From Candidatus Poseidoniaceae archaeon (GTDB lineage Archaea > Thermoplasmatota > Poseidoniia > Poseidoniales > Poseidoniaceae): a stretch of DNA of 14,593 nucleotides. The position numbers were made by a program, and so were the translations under genes. The notes beneath the pieces were generated by a model, which saw only the letters and a list, made by a program, of their open reading frames with translations, made no database searches and was not told the DNA's origin. The stretch spans positions 1-14,593 of the forward strand of contig JAKUNX010000034.1 in the NCBI GenBank assembly GCA_022451835.1, written 5' to 3'. How positions within the stretch are numbered: the stretch's first letter is position 1; each line of letters begins with the position of its first letter. Shown piece by piece: positions 6,361 through 14,590 of this stretch.

Positions 6361-6367
6361 ATTTAAT
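6360..6367 (-). promoter_or_regulatory. Possible TATA box of the rpoE operon
   Basis: The minus strand reads CC-ATTAAATA-GGGG, an AT octamer bounded by GC-rich sequence and close to the archaeal TATA consensus. Transcription would start about 25 bases downstream, near 6335-6340, giving a leader of about 100 bases that contains the hairpin. No clear BRE purine element is visible upstream. Confidence 0.35.
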
Positions 6368-6483
6368 GGAAACGGAATTATCAGGTATACATCTATTGGC
6401 TGTTTAACAAACATAGCAAATTTGATGCATTAAACATACTAATTGCCATAAGTCATAACAACCCCTTTGACACACATGATGCT

Positions 6484-8037
6484 ATGTCACCTGCGCATGC
6501 CTTGAATAAATGGCGTGAAAGAAAGGCAATAGCGTTAGTGATTCTGCTGTTTTTGACACCATTAACAGGATTTATCTCAAACATTGAAAATGATACGTTT
6601 GCTGATAAAGAAGTTATTTCTTACACCTCCGCAAATCCGTGGGACTCAATAGCCCAACCATGGGGACAATATTCGAGGGTTCCTACACATAATGGAACTA
6701 TGCCTCCACATGGACCAGATGGAGGACCTGGGCAAGATAGTGTGGAAAATGTTACTAATTTTGGCATAATTGATTCACCCATAGTAAATTGGGTTGCGTT
6801 AGATGATCTTGATGGAGCTGACACTTATGGCTCAATTATTGGTGACTTTTCTGCCAGTATAGTATCTACTCCTGCTGCTATTGAGAGGTGCGGATATGGT
6901 GAATTGTTTGCAGTAATCATCTCAAGTGAATCTGGTAGTAGCACTTTAAGCATAGTTACCGGAGATGATGCCAAGATAGCATGGCAAGTAGATATTGGTC
7001 AAACAGAGACAATTAGGTCAACACCTATGCTAACTGACATTAACGGAGATGAAAAACCTGAAATCATCTTAGTTTACGATACAGATTCTTCATTAGAAAT
7101 TGAAGTTTGGTCGCCAGAACTATCCTGCTCCGAATCTGGTTGGGTTAAATCTGGACATGAAAATGAAAAATTATGGTCAATGAGTGATTCTGATTACTCA
7201 ATTGGTATCAACAGTCCACACTTTGCAACTTCACAAAGCAATCATAAATCGGTCACACAACCTCTTTTGGCTGATTTAGATTTAGATGGTGATGCTGAAT
7301 TGGTTGTTGCAGCAGTTGACAGAAATTCAGATAATCCGACTGTAATTGCCCTATCACTAACGACTTCGACACCTAATGATTTTGATTGGGAAGTTGTACT
7401 TGATCGAGGAACTGACCCCTGTGATCCTTCATGGGGCATGTTGGATGATGATTCAACTGCAATTGTTCTAACAACTATTGATTCAAACTCAGGCAATATG
7501 TGGATTTGGCGAATCGATGGTGCTTCAGGTTCTCTTGATTGGGAAAGAGTGTCATTAGATGGTACAGACTCTGATTCCGATTCTCCACGTCTTCGTTTAC
7601 CTGGTCCTGTAATTGTTCAATTGGACAATGATGATGCTCCTGAAATGATTCTGACTATACCTACTGATGCTAACGGAAGAACTCCTGGAAATGGTGCCAG
7701 ATTTGTAGCAATGGAAATGACATCTACCGATGAAATATTTGAATTCCGCACGCCTAATGGTTACTCGGATTCTCAACCATTACCAATCGACACAGATGAT
7801 AATGGCATTCATGACAGATTATGTTGGGTAACATGGTATTCAGAATCAAGTGTTTCTTTCAATAGAAAGGGTATGGCTGGATGCCACGATATTACCGCAG
7901 ATCCACCAATCAAAGAATGGTCTAAAGACATGCAAAGGGGCGCAGGCAATGACAATGATGAAATTGGTGTTGCGCCACCTATATGGATGGATATAAATGG
8001 AGATTCATTCGTAGAACTTATTGTTCCATTTGGATAA
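6484..8037 (+). CDS. Giant secreted FG-GAP surface protein, N-terminal part (ends at in-frame TAA)
   Basis: This is the N-terminal 517 residues of a protein that continues in the same frame after the TAA at 8035-8037. A basic start and hydrophobic core (AIALVILLFLTPLTGFI, residues 15-31) form a signal peptide or anchor. Then follows a beta-propeller of FG-GAP/VCBS-type repeats with calcium-binding loops: TDINGDEKPEI near residue 185, ADLDLDGDAEL at 263-273, QLDNDDAPEM near 381, DTDDNGIHD near 436 and MDINGDSFVEL at 502-512. Such integrin-alpha-like propellers are extracellular and bind ligands or partners. The ATG at 6484 is chosen because the two nearby ATGs (6476, 6479) are in another frame. 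No Shine-Dalgarno is visible. The TAA cuts the propeller inside its last blades, after VELIVPFG, so this piece alone is probably not the native protein. Confidence 0.85.
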   Translation: MSPAHALNKWRERKAIALVILLFLTPLTGFISNIENDTFADKEVISYTSANPWDSIAQPWGQYSRVPTHNGTMPPHGPDGGPGQDSVENVTNFGIIDSPIVNWVALDDLDGADTYGSIIGDFSASIVSTPAAIERCGYGELFAVIISSESGSSTLSIVTGDDAKIAWQVDIGQTETIRSTPMLTDINGDEKPEIILVYDTDSSLEIEVWSPELSCSESGWVKSGHENEKLWSMSDSDYSIGINSPHFATSQSNHKSVTQPLLADLDLDGDAELVVAAVDRNSDNPTVIALSLTTSTPNDFDWEVVLDRGTDPCDPSWGMLDDDSTAIVLTTIDSNSGNMWIWRIDGASGSLDWERVSLDGTDSDSDSPRLRLPGPVIVQLDNDDAPEMILTIPTDANGRTPGNGARFVAMEMTSTDEIFEFRTPNGYSDSQPLPIDTDDNGIHDRLCWVTWYSESSVSFNRKGMAGCHDITADPPIKEWSKDMQRGAGNDNDEIGVAPPIWMDINGDSFVELIVPFG

Positions 8038-11000
8038 CGTCTCTGGGCTTTTGATGGTGATGATGGAACTTCCTCTGAAGTCTCAGACGGATGGTCATCA
8101 CCACTTGGAATGCCACATCGTGTTTGGTCTGCTCCAGCAGTTGCAGACATGGATAATGACGGAACATTGGATATATTGATTGGAGACACATTGGTTTCTC
8201 AAAATGTAGCAGATTTCTCCCCACTTAGCGATAATAGGGGGATTAGTTTCAATCCTAGCCAACCAGACCCTGGTGAAACTGTTACTGTTACAGGCCAGTT
8301 TAGCAATATAGGTACGCTTGATAATGAAGATGACCTTGATGTTATTATCAAGCAAAACGGTAACGAAATTACTCGACAACGGTTTACTGATGTTGAACCT
8401 GTAGCCCCATCAGGCAACGGGGGACCATACACATTTAGTGTAGACATAACTGCAGAACTTGGCATTCATAACTTTGAATTAATTCTTGATATCAATGGAA
8501 ATTTGACAGAAGCAAGAGAAGATAATAACTATGCCCAAATTGATTTGATAGTTGTTGAGCCTTATGAAGCACAAATTGACATCCCCCCTCAAATTCCAAG
8601 AATCGCTCCTGGAACTAGTGAAACCATCTCTGTATCATTAGTAGCAACAGGTTCTAGAACAGAGGACTGGACATTTACTTGGGATGATTCAAACCTACCA
8701 AGCGGCTGGTCACTCACGCCTAATTCTAATCAAGACACAAATCTAAACCTTATACCTGGAATATCACAACAGTTTGATTTTATAGCTTCAATTCCACAGA
8801 CAGCTTTAGGCGATGATAATTCATATGCCATTCTAACATTAACACTAGACAGTGACCCAAGTATATCATTTGATTCAATTTTGCCACTGGAAGTTCTACG
8901 TACTAGAGGACTATCCATTGCTGGACCAAGCGGATTAGACAATACTGAAGGGTTTGGTAGACCCGGACATACTGCTACTGCATGGATGATTGTAGAAAAT
9001 CTAGGTAATGCTTATGAAACTACCACTTCAATTGACTGGACGGCACCTTCTTGGGGTGGCAATCCGACTTTACATGATTCTAGTGGCACAGAGATATTCT
9101 CGCTAAATTTAGCACCTAGTGAGCAAAAAGAATTGTTTGTAAATCTAAACACACCAATCGGAGTACAACTCGGTTCTGTGACTTCTACAACCATGACTAT
9201 GTGTATCGGCAGTGGAGATGAGACATTATGTGAAGACTTGTCTGTCAATTTAACTGCAGCCTCTGTTACTGTGCAAAATATTCACCATAGAACCCTACCA
9301 AATCAATCACTACAATGGACTGTAGAAGGTTTGATCCCTGATGACGGTTTAATGTCGTGGAACACTGTTTCTGCTAACATGATTCACACTAACTGGGTAT
9401 GGAGTGTTGATGGTGATTTGTCATTCGATGGAAGTAAAATAGAGGCAAGTGGTAGTTCAGGAGCACCATTTACTGGTAACATTTACCTAGACTTACCGGT
9501 TAATGCTGTACCTCAACGTCATTATTTCACGACTGATTCTGATTTTGATGACAATCACAGTCTATACTTCACATTGCATGTACTACAGGTTTATCGAAGT
9601 GCATCAACTATTGTTCAGCCTGTTCAGAATTCTCAAGGCGACCCAGTGTCAATGTTTGTTGAGATTACCAACCAAGTATTACTTAGATTAGAAAACCCCG
9701 GCAATGGGCAAGATGAATTTTTGCTGACTAGTGAAGTAATTGAAGGCCCAAGTATGACTAGTTCTCCAGTTGTTGAATTAGTTGAATATAACCCTCAACG
9801 TACTCTTGGAGCACTAGCAAGTACTATCGCTACTGTTGATGTGACTTTGTCTGAAGACACCCCTGCACAAGAACCATTCATTTTGAGGTTTAAGTGGCAA
9901 TCGCTAGGTGGAGAAAATGTTCAATCTGTCGTTGATTTGTTAGTTGAAGCTGAACCAGATCATAGTTGGGATTTGACTTTTGAAGATGGTTTAGAGCACA
10001 ACATTATTCCCTCTGAAACCTTAAATTTGAATTATACAGTTAAAAATACTGGAAATGCAGTCGATAATATCATTGTAAAACCAATATTTACGATGAATTA
10101 TTTTGGCAGTGATTCAAGTATTTGGACAGCAGAAAACAATTCATTTACAGATATTGAAGTAAATGGAACTGTGTCATTAGAATTTTCAATTACTGCACCA
10201 AGTAACACATGGAGTGGCACTATTGCAACAGTAATATTTGAGTTGTATTCAGATGAACTTTATGTCAGTAATTTGTCATTAAACCTAACCGTTCAACAAA
10301 TTTCTGGTTGGAGGCTAAATCTTTCTGAAACTAACTTAATTATCGAACCTGGTGGACAAAATCTAACTCTTAATGTCGAACATTTAGGAAATCTAGCTCG
10401 ACAGCCATGGTACAGCAAAGCCGGTGAAGGATGGAACATATCTGTGCCACAAAATGGTGACATTATACAACCGTTTGGAGAATCTACAGTTACGATTTTT
10501 GTTTCACCTCCTGAAAATTCTGTAGCAGGTGAAGTAGGCGTGCTAAGACTTAGAGTATCTGATGGTGATGGTTCTGGGCAAACCATTCAGGAAGTGCCTG
10601 TAAGAGTAGGCACTTCGCCAAGTATCGAATTATACTCTAAAGGAAATTGGTTAGTAAACTCAACAATCGAAAGTATGCCGACTGCATGGGTTGAGAATAC
10701 TGGTAATGATCTAGCAATTCTATCAATTGCTGTTACTGGTATACCTAGCGGATGGACAGCAAACCATCCTGAAAGTTTGATCATTTCTCCAAACCAAGTT
10801 ATTGGTCTACCCATTAGTTTGCTTCCTGACCCTTCATGGGATAGTACACCAATATCTGTTACTGTAGAGATTACCCACCCTATTATTGGTCTACAAACGA
10901 TTTCAATACCTGTGGAAGCATCAAGTTTTGCCTTTACCTCTTCACCAGTAATTTCGGGAGTGGTTGGAGATACAGCAAGCGTTTCGGTAACAAATAATGA

Positions 11001-12189
11001 TGTTGATTTACCGAGTAATGTGCAATTCTCATCCTCAACATTACTAGTTTCAATTCCTAGTAGTAAGCAAAATCTAACTCTTACATCAAGTGATGGTGTC
11101 ACTGAATACTTCATTCATTCAGCAGGATATTTGTTACCTGAATATTCAGCAAGTTGTAGCTTTATTTCTTCTGCAATGGATGAACTTGGCATAAAAACGA
11201 TTAATGAAAAAATTGCTACATGTACGCTAACTGCAACAGTTGATGACAAATTTTCTGGAACGGTAGTGTTACTTACTAACGATGGCAATAATGTTGCTCT
11301 CGAGCAAAATCAATTTTCAATTTCCAAAGGAGATAGTTTATCATTGGACATTAACACTACTAGTTGGAAACCTAATGCTGGAGAACTAACTGTAACTATA
11401 ATTGTAATCGACTCGTTTGGAAGAGAAATTACTGAAAGAAGTACTGAAGTAATATCAAGAGCAAGTGGTTGGAATATTGGAATTAATGAAATGACAGCTG
11501 AACAAGACATTAGAATTTCAATTATTAGGACATCATACGAAAGATTAGTCGGTGTAACATGCTCAATTTTACTAGATTCACCTGACAACGATTGGAGCGA
11601 AACTGTAATCATCGATATCAACAGTTTTGATTTTGCACCTACAATTAAAATTGATGACCCCGGTGTATTTGATAATGATGATTTAATTCGAGCTGAGTTA
11701 AGATGTGCTTCACCCTATGACATAGATGATATTTCAGATGATGACACGGCGCAGGTATACTACAAATCTGGAAAATCTGAAATTATAGATAGTTCCCAGT
11801 TGATTTATGGCATAATGACAACAATAATTGTTATTGCAATAGCTTATTTTGCAGGATTACTTACACCAAATACCCCTAAAAAACAAAAACCACAGAAAAC
11901 TAAACCAAACAAAGAGCCAGTAGTCGAAGCAAAACAAACTGATGATATTCAAGAAACATTTGAACAGGATTTAGATGATTTCAGTATTGAAATTGAAGAA
12001 GAAGGGTTGGAAAAAGAAGTTATTGAAATTCAAGAGGAAGAAGATATAGAAGATACTCAAACTAATTTGATTGATCAGTCTTCTGCATCAGGCAGACTTG
12101 CATCGTTAAGAGATGAAATGAAATCTGACGACAAGCCTGTTGATACTAGACCAATTAACGATAGAATGGCTGATTTCTTCAAAGACTGA
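8038..12189 (+). CDS. Giant surface protein, C-terminal part: CARDB/Ig-like array with membrane anchor
   Basis: This is the same frame continued after the TAA; the first in-frame ATG is at 8110, but similarity starts at once (RLWAFDGDDG). Numbered on the uninterrupted protein (1,901 positions), it finishes the propeller (ADMDNDGTLDI, near residue 555), then shows a CARDB-like domain (about 587-694, GISFNPSQPDPGETVTV to EAREDNNYAQIDLIVVEP) and a long array of Ig-like NEW3/CARDB-type domains. Several of these carry a VxNxGN strand: VENLGNAYE at 837, VKNTGNAVD at 1186, VEHLGNLAR at 1298, VENTGNDLA at 1403. A transmembrane helix (LIYGIMTTIIVIAIAYFAGLL, near 1773-1793) precedes a cytoplasmic tail of about 105 residues, first basic, then strongly acidic and coiled-coil-like, ending SGRLASLRDEM and RMADFFKD. 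The layout is that of a cell-surface adhesion or envelope protein; the ligand is unknown. Confidence 0.8.
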   Translation, partial: RLWAFDGDDGTSSEVSDGWSSPLGMPHRVWSAPAVADMDNDGTLDILIGDTLVSQNVADFSPLSDNRGISFNPSQPDPGETVTVTGQFSNIGTLDNEDDLDVIIKQNGNEITRQRFTDVEPVAPSGNGGPYTFSVDITAELGIHNFELILDINGNLTEAREDNNYAQIDLIVVEPYEAQIDIPPQIPRIAPGTSETISVSLVATGSRTEDWTFTWDDSNLPSGWSLTPNSNQDTNLNLIPGISQQFDFIASIPQTALGDDNSYAILTLTLDSDPSISFDSILPLEVLRTRGLSIAGPSGLDNTEGFGRPGHTATAWMIVENLGNAYETTTSIDWTAPSWGGNPTLHDSSGTEIFSLNLAPSEQKELFVNLNTPIGVQLGSVTSTTMTMCIGSGDETLCEDLSVNLTAASVTVQNIHHRTLPNQSLQWTVEGLIPDDGLMSWNTVSANMIHTNWVWSVDGDLSFDGSKIEASGSSGAPFTGNIYLDLPVNAVPQRHYFTTDSDFDDNHSLYFTLHVLQVYRSASTIVQPVQNSQGDPVSMFVEITNQVLLRLENPGNGQDEFLLTSEVIEGPSMTSSPVVELVEYNPQRTLGALASTIATVDVTLSEDTPAQEPFILRFKWQSLGGENVQSVVDLLVEAEPDHSWDLTFEDGLEHNIIPSETLNLNYTVKNTGNAVDNIIVKPIFTMNYFGSDSSIWTAENNSFTDIEVNGTVSLEFSITAPSNTWSGTIATVIFELYSDELYVSNLSLNLTVQQISGWRLNLSETNLIIEPGGQNLTLNVEHLGNLARQPWYSKAGEGWNISVPQNGDIIQPFGESTVTIFVSPPENSVAGEVGVLRLRVSDGDGSGQTIQEVPVRVGTSPSIELYSKGNWLVNSTIESMPTAWVENTGNDLAILSIAVTGIPSGWTANHPESLIISPNQVIGLPISLLPDPSWDSTPISVTVEITHPIIGLQTISIPVEASSFAFTSSPVISGVVGDTASVSVTNNDVDLPSNVQFSSSTLLVSIPSSKQNLTLTSSDGVTEYFIHSAGYLLPEYSASCSFISSAMDELGIKTINEKIATCTLTATVDDKFSGTVVLLTNDGNNVALEQNQFSISKGDSLSLDINTTSWKPNAGELTVTIIVIDSFGREITERSTEVISRASGWNIGINEMTAEQDIRISIIRTSYERLVGVTCSILLDSPDNDWSETVIIDINSFDFAPTIKIDDPGVFDNDDLIRAELRCASPYDIDDISDDDTAQVYYKSGKSEIIDSSQLIYGIMTTIIVIAIAYFAGLLTPNTPKKQKPQKTKPNKEPVVEAKQTDDIQETFEQDLDDFSIEIEEEGLEKEVIEIQEEEDIEDTQTNLIDQSSASGRLASLRDEMKSDDKPVDTRPINDRMADFFKD

Positions 12190-12197
12190 TTACAAGG

Positions 12198-12205
12198 TAT
12201 TAATT
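12198..12205 (+). promoter_or_regulatory. Possible TATA box for a leaderless transcript
   Basis: TATTAATT is centred about 26 bases before the ATG at 12228, which is the usual distance from TATA box to transcription start in archaea. No Shine-Dalgarno sequence lies between. Together this fits a leaderless mRNA for the downstream gene, separate from the giant gene that ends only 38 bases upstream. Confidence 0.4.
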
Positions 12206-12227
12206 CACTTGGCCTTCTGCCATCATC

Positions 12228-12911
12228 ATGGACCTAGACCAAGTTGGTGGGACAACCTCGGCTTTCTACACACTTCATTCATGTGATGCTGACATTGCGC
12301 TAGATGTTTCTAACATACTTCAGCAAAATGGAGAAGCCAAAAATGAGTCTTGGAAAGCGCTTTTAGCAGACAATCCTACTCTAAAGCAACGCCTCATTGA
12401 GCAAGGAATGAGTAATTCATGTTCTATTGAGGAAATTACATGGGATGATTCAATGTTACTATTTTTGTGCTCGATAAACATAGATGAGGAGGGGAAACCT
12501 TTGGCAATTGGTGAGAGTTTAAGGCGAGAAAAATTTGGTCGTTTCCCATTTGGCAACGGGTCTCTAATCGGTTATCTAATTGAATTCTTACGTCCTAATT
12601 CTCAAATCAAGGGTGCTAATCAAATGTTTACACGTATCATTGAATTATTGAAAAAATTATCATCATTTAATATCTTAGACGACTATAGTGAAGCAAGATA
12701 TAGTGGTGGCAAAGGTGGCATGAATATTTTGGGCTTTCTAAGTTTGGAAGAGGTTACTGAAATCAGAAAACTTCTCTCTGGCAGAAACTGGTCTGTTGCC
12801 TCAGATGAGCCACTTGACGGGGGAGTTAGAGACGCAATCAAGCATTTCTTAGCTATGTTAAAAGCTGCTGAGAGAATTGATTCTGGCATTATGCACAGAG
12901 AACATTTGTAG
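12228..12911 (+). CDS. Unrecognised cytoplasmic protein
   Basis: I do not recognise this 227-residue protein. It has no signal peptide, membrane helix or cysteine cluster. The N-terminal half mixes strands and helices (ESWKALLADNPTLKQRLIEQG, then WDDSMLLFLCSINIDEEGKP). The middle holds a Gly/Phe-rich turn (REKFGRFPFGNGSLIGYLIEFLRP). The C-terminal half is mainly helical, with a glycine-rich loop (YSGGKGGMNILGF) and ends in DAIKHFLAMLKAAERI. The glycine loop does not match a P-loop, since the following residues lack K-S/T in place. The start is the first ATG after a plausible TATA box. The gene stands between the surface protein gene and the convergent purC, whose stop codon it abuts with no base between. 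Confidence 0.7.
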   Translation: MDLDQVGGTTSAFYTLHSCDADIALDVSNILQQNGEAKNESWKALLADNPTLKQRLIEQGMSNSCSIEEITWDDSMLLFLCSINIDEEGKPLAIGESLRREKFGRFPFGNGSLIGYLIEFLRPNSQIKGANQMFTRIIELLKKLSSFNILDDYSEARYSGGKGGMNILGFLSLEEVTEIRKLLSGRNWSVASDEPLDGGVRDAIKHFLAMLKAAERIDSGIMHREHL

Positions 12912-13817
12912 TTAGAAGTTTTCAGAAGTTAATCTCTCATACATAGAAGCATATAACTCAGCAGTTTGGTCAATAACTTCTTGTGGCAATTCAGGGATTG
13001 GAGGATCTACTGTACCTTCATCTCTTGCTTTCTTCAATTCAGCTTGATGTCCTGTACCTATGTAATGAGTTCTAACAAATTCTTTGGAAAGTTCGATACA
13101 TTCGCCGTTAGCATATGCTTCTGCATCCCACCAGCGATCTTCATCCAAGGTTCCAAAGGTATCTACCAAGACTACTTTTCGATTAGGACCTAGAGCGAAT
13201 TCTTTCTTTCCATCTACATGAATTAAGCCATTCTTGCCCGCTTCTCTTTCGATAAGAGCATCAACCTTCAACACAACTTCGAATATTGCATTTAGTTCTT
13301 CTTCAGTAATATTAGAGATCTCAAGTGCCTCTTCAATAGTGATATTTCGGTCAAACTTTTCGAATTTAGTAGTAACTTCAAGGAATGGTTTGCTTAATTT
13401 TGCACCATACTCACAATCTTGTTTGACACCTAGTTCTTCTGCTGTCAATTCCCCACGTTGAAATCTTCTCCAAGCTGAGCCAGATAAGTAGTGACGACAA
13501 ATTATTTCCAAAGGAACGAAAACCCACTCCATATCTCTAGGAATTGCCCCCGGTTCTTTGATGACCTCTACTTTCCTTACCAAACATCTGTCTGCTGCAT
13601 TTACTTCTACTAAGTGAGTGCCACAGATACCTTCTTCTTCAATCAATTTAAACCAGTGAGCGGTAGTTCTGTTCAATGATTCACCCTTTCTTGGAATAAG
13701 TGAAGGGATTATTTGATCAAAAACAGATATCTGATTAGTGAATCTGAATTCTAGAATATCTGGGTCATCAGTTGACCATACTTGCTTAACTTTACCTTGA
13801 TACAGCATCTCGCCCAT
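12912..13817 (-). CDS. purC: Phosphoribosylaminoimidazole-succinocarboxamide (SAICAR) synthase
   Basis: PurC joins CAIR and L-aspartate with ATP to make SAICAR in de novo purine synthesis. The 301-residue protein starts MGEMLYQGKVKQVWSTDD, the family's ATP-binding glycine motif (YxGKxKxV). It continues with FDQIIPSLIPRKG, PLEIICRHYLSGSAW, KPFLEVTTKFEKFDR and the aspartate/ATP site block LVDTFGTLDEDRWW at residues 217-230, then LSKEFVRTHY. These match SAICAR synthases throughout. An in-frame ATG at 13850 would add 11 residues (FKGLIESKVI); I prefer 13817 because AAAGGTAATC precedes it as a ribosome-binding site and the family motif begins close to the N-terminus. It lies 45 bases downstream of the aIF6 gene on the same strand and is probably cotranscribed. 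Confidence 0.93.
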   Translation of the reverse strand: MGEMLYQGKVKQVWSTDDPDILEFRFTNQISVFDQIIPSLIPRKGESLNRTTAHWFKLIEEEGICGTHLVEVNAADRCLVRKVEVIKEPGAIPRDMEWVFVPLEIICRHYLSGSAWRRFQRGELTAEELGVKQDCEYGAKLSKPFLEVTTKFEKFDRNITIEEALEISNITEEELNAIFEVVLKVDALIEREAGKNGLIHVDGKKEFALGPNRKVVLVDTFGTLDEDRWWDAEAYANGECIELSKEFVRTHYIGTGHQAELKKARDEGTVDPPIPELPQEVIDQTAELYASMYERLTSENF

Positions 13818-13862
13818 GATTACCTTTGATTCAATTAGGCCTTTGAACATTTCACAGGCAGA

Positions 13863-14525
13863 TTATAGGAATCCTAAGGCATCCTCAATACGGTTCAACT
13901 CAGGACCAGTTGTCTCTGTTCCAGCTAAAGCACCGTTATTTGATGCGCATATACCTGCACCAACATAAGGCGAGCCAAAGCATGCAGTACCAACCATAGG
14001 TGGTACTTGCATAACCTGTTCAATCAACATAACTTCTTCAGGAGTTACATCCGGATGTAATAGAATACCTTGATCATTTGTCACTCCAAGAGAGCCTACA
14101 ACATCTTGCCCAGCAATAGTGGTAGCAACAACATCAACTTTCATCACTTCAGAAATTATTTCCAAACCCTCTTCGGGTATACTCGGACTTGCAACAACAC
14201 CTAATTCATTAGAAAGTAACAAATTCCCAGCAGTATTTACTCCTCCTTCCATCACAATAACATCCCCATATGAGGTCAAAAAGTCAATATCTGATTCAGT
14301 AGCAATATCAGCAACTGCCATACCATGAGAATTTCCTGAAAGTAATGCTCCAATTAAGTTTGAACCACCAATGGACAATTCAATTGATTCAAGACCTAAT
14401 ACATGATTTATTTTGTCTTTTACAGGTTCGGTAAGTTCTGGAGGATGGAATACATATTGACCTACACAAGCAACATGAATACCTATTTGATCACTACCAA
14501 AAATATCAGCAGTATCTATAGTCAT
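13863..14525 (-). CDS. eif6: Translation initiation factor aIF6 (ribosome anti-association factor)
   Basis: aIF6 binds the 50S subunit and prevents premature joining to 30S. The 220-residue protein shows the five-fold repeated beta-alpha pentein pattern typical of IF6, visible as recurring stretches such as SHGMAVADIAT, NELGVVASPSIPEEG, NDQGILLHPDVTPEE and NNGALAGTETTGPEL. The length fits archaeal aIF6. The ATG at 14525 (MTIDTADIFGSDQIG) is chosen over an in-frame TTG at 14534, which has an AGGT touching it and so no usable spacing; the same AGGT is nine bases before the ATG. A likely TATA box lies upstream. In many archaea this gene sits with ribosomal genes rpl39e/rpl31e; what lies upstream is outside the window. 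Confidence 0.93.
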   Translation of the reverse strand: MTIDTADIFGSDQIGIHVACVGQYVFHPPELTEPVKDKINHVLGLESIELSIGGSNLIGALLSGNSHGMAVADIATESDIDFLTSYGDVIVMEGGVNTAGNLLLSNELGVVASPSIPEEGLEIISEVMKVDVVATTIAGQDVVGSLGVTNDQGILLHPDVTPEEVMLIEQVMQVPPMVGTACFGSPYVGAGICASNNGALAGTETTGPELNRIEDALGFL

Positions 14526-14567
14526 CTGAATCAAACCTGCTAAATCATGGAGTTCTAAAAGGAAGCC

Positions 14568-14575
14568 GTATAAAT
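14568..14575 (-). promoter_or_regulatory. Probable TATA box of the eif6-purC unit
   Basis: The minus strand reads ATTTATAC here, close to the archaeal TATA consensus. It would place transcription start near 14545, leaving a leader of about 20 bases that contains AGGT before the aIF6 ATG. Confidence 0.45.
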
Positions 14576-14580
14576 TGAAT

Positions 14581-14590
14581 AAAAAAAAAA
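14581..14590 (-). terminator. Oligo-T tract, possible archaeal terminator of an upstream gene
   Basis: Ten A residues on the plus strand are ten T on the minus strand, just upstream of the aIF6 promoter. Archaeal transcription commonly ends at such T-tracts without a hairpin, so this may end a minus-strand gene that lies beyond the window edge. No such gene is visible, so the call is tentative. Confidence 0.3.

Noticed and set aside
8035..8037. Recoded stop codon (selenocysteine or pyrrolysine)
   Set aside because: Those use TGA and TAG; this is TAA, which ends other genes here normally.
10293..11114. Long minus-strand open frames inside the surface protein gene
   Set aside because: They are shadows of the Ser/Thr-rich Ig-like coding sequence and show no family motif.
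8110..12189. Independent second gene starting at ATG 8110
   Set aside because: Similarity to the propeller begins directly after the TAA at 8038, and an independent product would lack a signal peptide and start mid-propeller.
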